NCBI GenBank assembly: GCA_049999805.1
Contig: JBNGIO010001338.1
Location: 1-30,234 of the forward strand
Length of the DNA: 30,234 bases
Direction of reading: 5' to 3'
DNA from: Folioceros fuciformis
Taxonomy: Eukaryota > Anthocerotophyta > Anthocerotopsida > Anthocerotales
A model generated the notes under the pieces. That model had not been told where the DNA came from, made no database searches, and saw only the letters and a list, made by a program, of their open reading frames with translations. The first letter of the stretch is position 1; every line of letters starts with the position of its first letter. A program made the position numbers and the translations under genes. Shown here in pieces: positions 26,550-30,234 of the stretch.

Positions 26550-29500
26550 TCATTCGTGCAGAAACGCGCGCCCCAAATTGGATGCAAGAGCGAGCTTCAC
26601 TCTGTCCAGAGAGACTTGATCGCCGTGCGCAACATCCAAGTCTCCACGCACCTTCGCTAAGGTAAGTGCTTGGATGCAGTTCAGCAGGGTGAAGGACTCT
26701 GCTGCGCTTACAAGAACGTGATCTGGCCACTCAAGAAGCTCCACCTGATTGCAACATGAACGTGAAGTTAGCGATGAGAAGAGACTGGACAACCGGGAGC
26801 GCCTGGCAAGAATACTCACGGAGTCTTGGAGGAGAGACGTCCAAAACCTCTGAGGGGTTACTCCAGGCTTGAGAAGCTGCAAAAGATGCCACATGACACT
26901 TGGTTACGAGGGGGGCCATAACCTTATTCCCGCCACAGACATTAAATTTCGAGAGCACTTTACCTGCAATAAGCACTCTGCCGCTTGCCGCGCGACTGTC
27001 GCGAGTTTTTGATGTTCAACGTCTTTGGGTCGAGACTCTCTGATATACTGCAAAGCTTTCTTGAGATCCCTGTACCTGCACTTCCACGGGTACTTGAGCG
27101 ATGTCTGCAAGCTCAACTTGACCCACACTGAGCGGAAGGTATGATGAAGTGGAAACAAACCTGTGAAGAAACTGAAAGCCTCCTACGGAATGGACCTCTG
27201 AACCCAACAGATCCACCAAGCCCTCCAATTGCTGCCTCGAGACCAGCACACAAGAATAGTTCACCCCAAGGCACTGCATGACGTCCACCGCACACTACTG
27301 AAGTACAGTCCCTTTTGTGCTCACCTCAAGCGCATTGCTGCTCGTAGATTGAATTTGAGCAAATGACTGCAACAGTTGATCGGCGATGGCCGAAAGCCGG
27401 TGATCATCGTGCGCTCTTCGCAACCATGCGATTCCAGCTCCTTTTCTACCTTGCTTCCAGTTATGGACTCCGATCACCTGCAGAAGAATGAAACTCCTCG
27501 TCTCAAGTCCCTGAAGTAAATACCAGACCGATTCGCCGATGCGTTTGAACGGAGGGTTTGGGGTTGGAAGAGGCAACTCTCACCCTACAGATGACAGTTC
27601 CCACTTCGTCGAGCTCGTAGAGGCGACATATATCCAGAGCCTGAGGCATGCAACCAGCTCAGAGAAATAAGAGATGACGAAAATCAGCTCCACAGTACTA
27701 AAGCTTTCAGAGCAAAATCACCGATTACCTTCAACGCAAGCCGATAATGTTTGTACACTGGCTGCTTCAGAAGTAAAACTTTCAGTGTTCCCAGGCCTTG
27801 TCTTGGACAGGATGCCAGGTACACAGGAGCAAGCTGAGATCCTATCGGCAGAGTCAGGACACCACTATGGGCTCAGCACAAGCTCTACAGATTCCTCCAC
27901 GAATCTAAACAACTTGCCTGCCATGTGAGAGGATGCGACGACAAAACTTGGGCATAGTGGAGTCGATAGTTTTCTTCTAGACTTATTCCTCCTAGAGCCT
28001 CTCTTTCCTGCCGCAAAACCTCTTGGGCATGGATGCTATGTGCTGTAAGGAGTTCGACAATATGTGCGCTCATCCTGAATCAGGCACCTGACTGTTCAGC
28101 GTTTCCAGGGTGGAGTGGAGGAGCACGAAATGCAAATCAGCTCGAAAAAAAAAGGCGTGATAACCCATTCAAAAGTGCCGACACTTTTGTCTCACCAGGG
28201 ATCGAAGAGATGTGCACACTCTGCAAGAACCACCTGATGCAAAAGTACAAGTTGAGTATTCCAAAGACTAAAAAGCATCCTGAAGATGAGAACGCGAAAA
28301 AGAGGCGAACCTCTGTATCATCACCGATGATCGCAAGAATCAGCTCCTGAAGAGGATCATCTTCAGGTGGAGGCTTTTGTTGTATACATCTTGACGCCAC
28401 ATTACGCAATCCTTCTAGTGCCTGGAAACAATGACCCCACACATAAGTTAGATGAGAGGACATCATCCACAGCTTCAGGCAGTTAAGGAGTTTCAACCAG
28501 TATACCATAGCTGATGCCCTGGCGTATAAACCATGCGCTACAAGCACCTCCATCCAATAAGATGTGGATGCTGCAAGCACTTCCGCATTTCCTAGAAGTA
28601 TTTGCAGCAGTGTCTTCAGGCCCTTGACAGTGGCACGGTTTTCACACTCACCCCAGTGCGCACTGGAATCTAGCATGGCAATTTGACTGCGCCACTTTTC
28701 CCATGCCTGCATGAGACTCACTTGTCAGGAAGCACCGAAGCGAATGGCCCTGAATCGTAAAGCTTGTTCCAGATGATGATGCATTGCCTTAGAGAACTCC
28801 GGTTTGAAGATAAAGGCTACACCAGGTGCACCATCTGGTACACTAGGACGAAGCCGAGGCATTTTAGAGACAAGCACAGCAACTGTTTCCACCAGGCCAT
28901 TTTCTTTCTGCACAAGATAACAGAATGTGGCACAAGAGGTGATCATTCGTCAGATATCCCCATCAATTGCAACCCTAGCTCAATGGAACCACTGGGTAGG
29001 TCTACCAAGATACTTATCATATCATGCTTGCAATTCATCAGGGCTAGGCTACAGTACCGTTCGGTCATCAATCTGGTCATGCTGATACGACCCATGCACT
29101 CGCAAAAGATCCACCTGCCGCAAAAGACAACAGCCCTATTTTACGGTGTCCTAAGGACCACTGTCTGTTGAAGCAATGTCGGGAAAATCAGAATCAGTTA
29201 CAAAAAGGCTTCACTTGCCTAGAGATACAGACCACAATATCAAGCCAGCCCACAGCTAGTGCAGACGCTATTCCATTCCAGTACTCTTCGTCTTCCTCTG
29301 GAAACTGCAAACCACAACACCACATACTAGTTGCGGTCTTGGCCCTTGAACAACCCCTTCACGCTGATACACCAAGCCCCTTAATCCACGTGAACGTGGC
29401 CGGTATACTTCACTCTAATGACACATACCTGTAATCTAGCGAGGCTTTGCTGGAGAATAACAAGCTTCCTGTGAAGCGATGCTTCAAAATTCGAACAGAC

Positions 29501-30234
29501 CTGATCATAGCTCTGCAACGACAAAGCACAACGAACATAATCTCGCAAAATGGTCAGCTTCCAGACTATATCAACCAGATACCCAATTATCCACTACCAC
29601 TACCGCAGAACTCACCCTCAGCCAATCTGCAAGCCGCTCAGAGTGCCATGTTGCAGCACCCTTGTCTACAAAGAATATCTCAGCCAAGTCCCACATACCC
29701 AATTATCCACTACCACTACCGCAGAACTCACCCTCAGCCAATCTGCAAGCCGCTCAGAGTGCCATGTGGCAGCACCCTTGTCTACAAAGAATATCTCAGC
29801 CAAGTCCCACACAGCCTTCACCACAGCGCCCTCCGCAAAATCCTGTTCCACATCGAGAGCGGACTCCTGTCAAGAGCTTGGATTTTCGACACTTATGCGT
29901 CAAATGCCCCATCCAGTACTTGCAATAAGCCCAGCCGAAAATCCAGAAAGGGCTCAAACCAGCCATCATCTCAACCTTGCCTTAGCTGGTTTAGATGGCT
30001 GACTCAACGATGGGACCTCGTCCGGACCAAGTACTTTACTTATACTGCGGCTGTACTCCAAAACATGTTCCCACCTGTGCATATATACGTCAGCAAGCAA
30101 AAGCAGCAACAATACCAGACACGCACGACCCATCAAAGACTGCGATGTCGACGCAACACGAAAATTGAGTCTCTTCTACGTCCTCACCAGTCCAGAGACA
30201 TTCCCCGGTAGGGACCATCCCCCTCCGACAGCAA
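26550..30234 (-). CDS. NUP85: Nucleoporin NUP85 (NUP75), N-terminus beyond right edge
   Basis: Eighteen exons: 30234(edge)-30188, 30074-29981, 29866-29732, 29512-29429, 29304-29233, 29114-29058, 28907-28788, 28706-28506, 28421-28311, 28233-28196, 28074-27918, 27833-27729, 27640-27584, 27477-27325, 27231-27161, 27075-26964, 26876-26820, 26744-26550. They encode 621 residues of about 715 expected; roughly the first 100 lie to the right. Every join keeps frame and follows plant NUP85: D-W-W-E-H-V, S-E-R-L-A-D-W-L, N-G-L-V-E-T-V-A-V-L, S-K-M-P-R-L-R-P, L-G-G-I-S-L-E-E, Y-A-Q-V-L-S-S-H, V-H-N-W-K-Q-G-R-K-G, T-P-Q-R-F-W, A-S-N-L-G-R-A-F-L. It is an alpha-solenoid scaffold subunit of the Nup107-160 (Y) complex at the nuclear pore. 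Three introns appear to start with GC (29980, 28787, 27917), the last with the ideal CAG/GCAAGT. A 116-bp duplication enlarges the third intron. Confidence 0.96.
29581..29812 (-). repeat. 116-bp tandem duplication spanning a NUP85 exon-intron boundary
   Basis: 29581-29696 and 29697-29812 differ at only two positions. The right-hand copy contains the end of the NUP85 exon 29866-29732 and its GTGAGT donor; the left-hand copy repeats the same exon end and donor inside the intron. Because 116 is not divisible by three, use of the inner donor would shift the frame and meet a stop. Confidence 0.92.

Noticed and set aside
29447-30211. 254-codon plus-strand open frame
   Set aside because: Antisense to NUP85 exons and introns and containing the 116-bp duplication; no recognised domain.
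1-30234. CRISPR arrays, tRNA or rRNA genes, bacterial operons
   Set aside because: No spaced direct-repeat array, no tRNA A/B-box pair with a foldable acceptor stem and no rRNA-like sequence was noticed; the genes are eukaryotic and intron-bearing.

Overview
This window looks like nuclear DNA of a land plant that is not a seed plant. Five well-supported genes are eukaryotic. Three of them (quinolinate synthase, GABA transaminase, NUP85) have 6 to 18 small exons separated by introns of mostly 75-130 nt, and a fourth (BRCT/PHD protein) has 10 exons. The strongest clue to the lineage is a large intronless PPR protein. Its C-terminal deaminase carries a KPAxA motif in the PG box and ends in Gly-Arg-Pro instead of Asp-Tyr-Trp. 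These are the marks of the DYW:KP class, which is linked to U-to-C organelle RNA editing and is reported from hornworts, ferns and some lycophytes. Short introns and short intergenic distances make a hornwort the best guess; this is an inference, not a proof.

Layout from left to right. Positions 1-297 hold the 3' end of an unidentified plus-strand gene, with a poly(A) signal. About 1000-6064 is a dead Ty3/gypsy-type retrotransposon on the minus strand. It has a primer-binding site matching tRNA-Asp, gag with CCHC knuckles, protease, reverse transcriptase and RNase H, all broken by stops and frameshifts. No integrase and no second LTR were recognised. 6992-10300 (minus) is the PPR protein. Its N-terminus also contains a motif that I recognise as the PDF motif of plant organellar single-stranded-DNA-binding (OSB) proteins. 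10834-11853 (minus) is an intronless eIF2-alpha gene. Head to head with it, 12625-18379 (plus) is a ten-exon BRCT/PHD protein of the At4g02110 type. Convergent with that, 18904-21550 (minus) is plastid-type SufE-quinolinate synthase. 22526-25630 (minus) is an 18-exon GABA transaminase. 26550 to the right edge (minus) is the nucleoporin NUP85, lacking only its N-terminal part, which lies outside the window.

The genes do not form one pathway. They are ordinary housekeeping functions (translation initiation, NAD synthesis, GABA breakdown, nuclear pore, genome maintenance) next to one lineage-specific RNA-editing factor. Every exon join given here keeps the reading frame and restores family-conserved sequence. 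The joins were made by eye and have not been checked against transcripts.

The most interesting object is the PPR protein, with the architecture PDF motif, PLS-type PPR array containing four near-identical 306-bp units, E1/E2, and DYW:KP. Secondary points are three apparent GC-AG introns and a fresh 116-bp tandem duplication across a splice donor in NUP85, an 84-residue tandem repeat in the BRCT protein, and the intronless eIF2-alpha copy.
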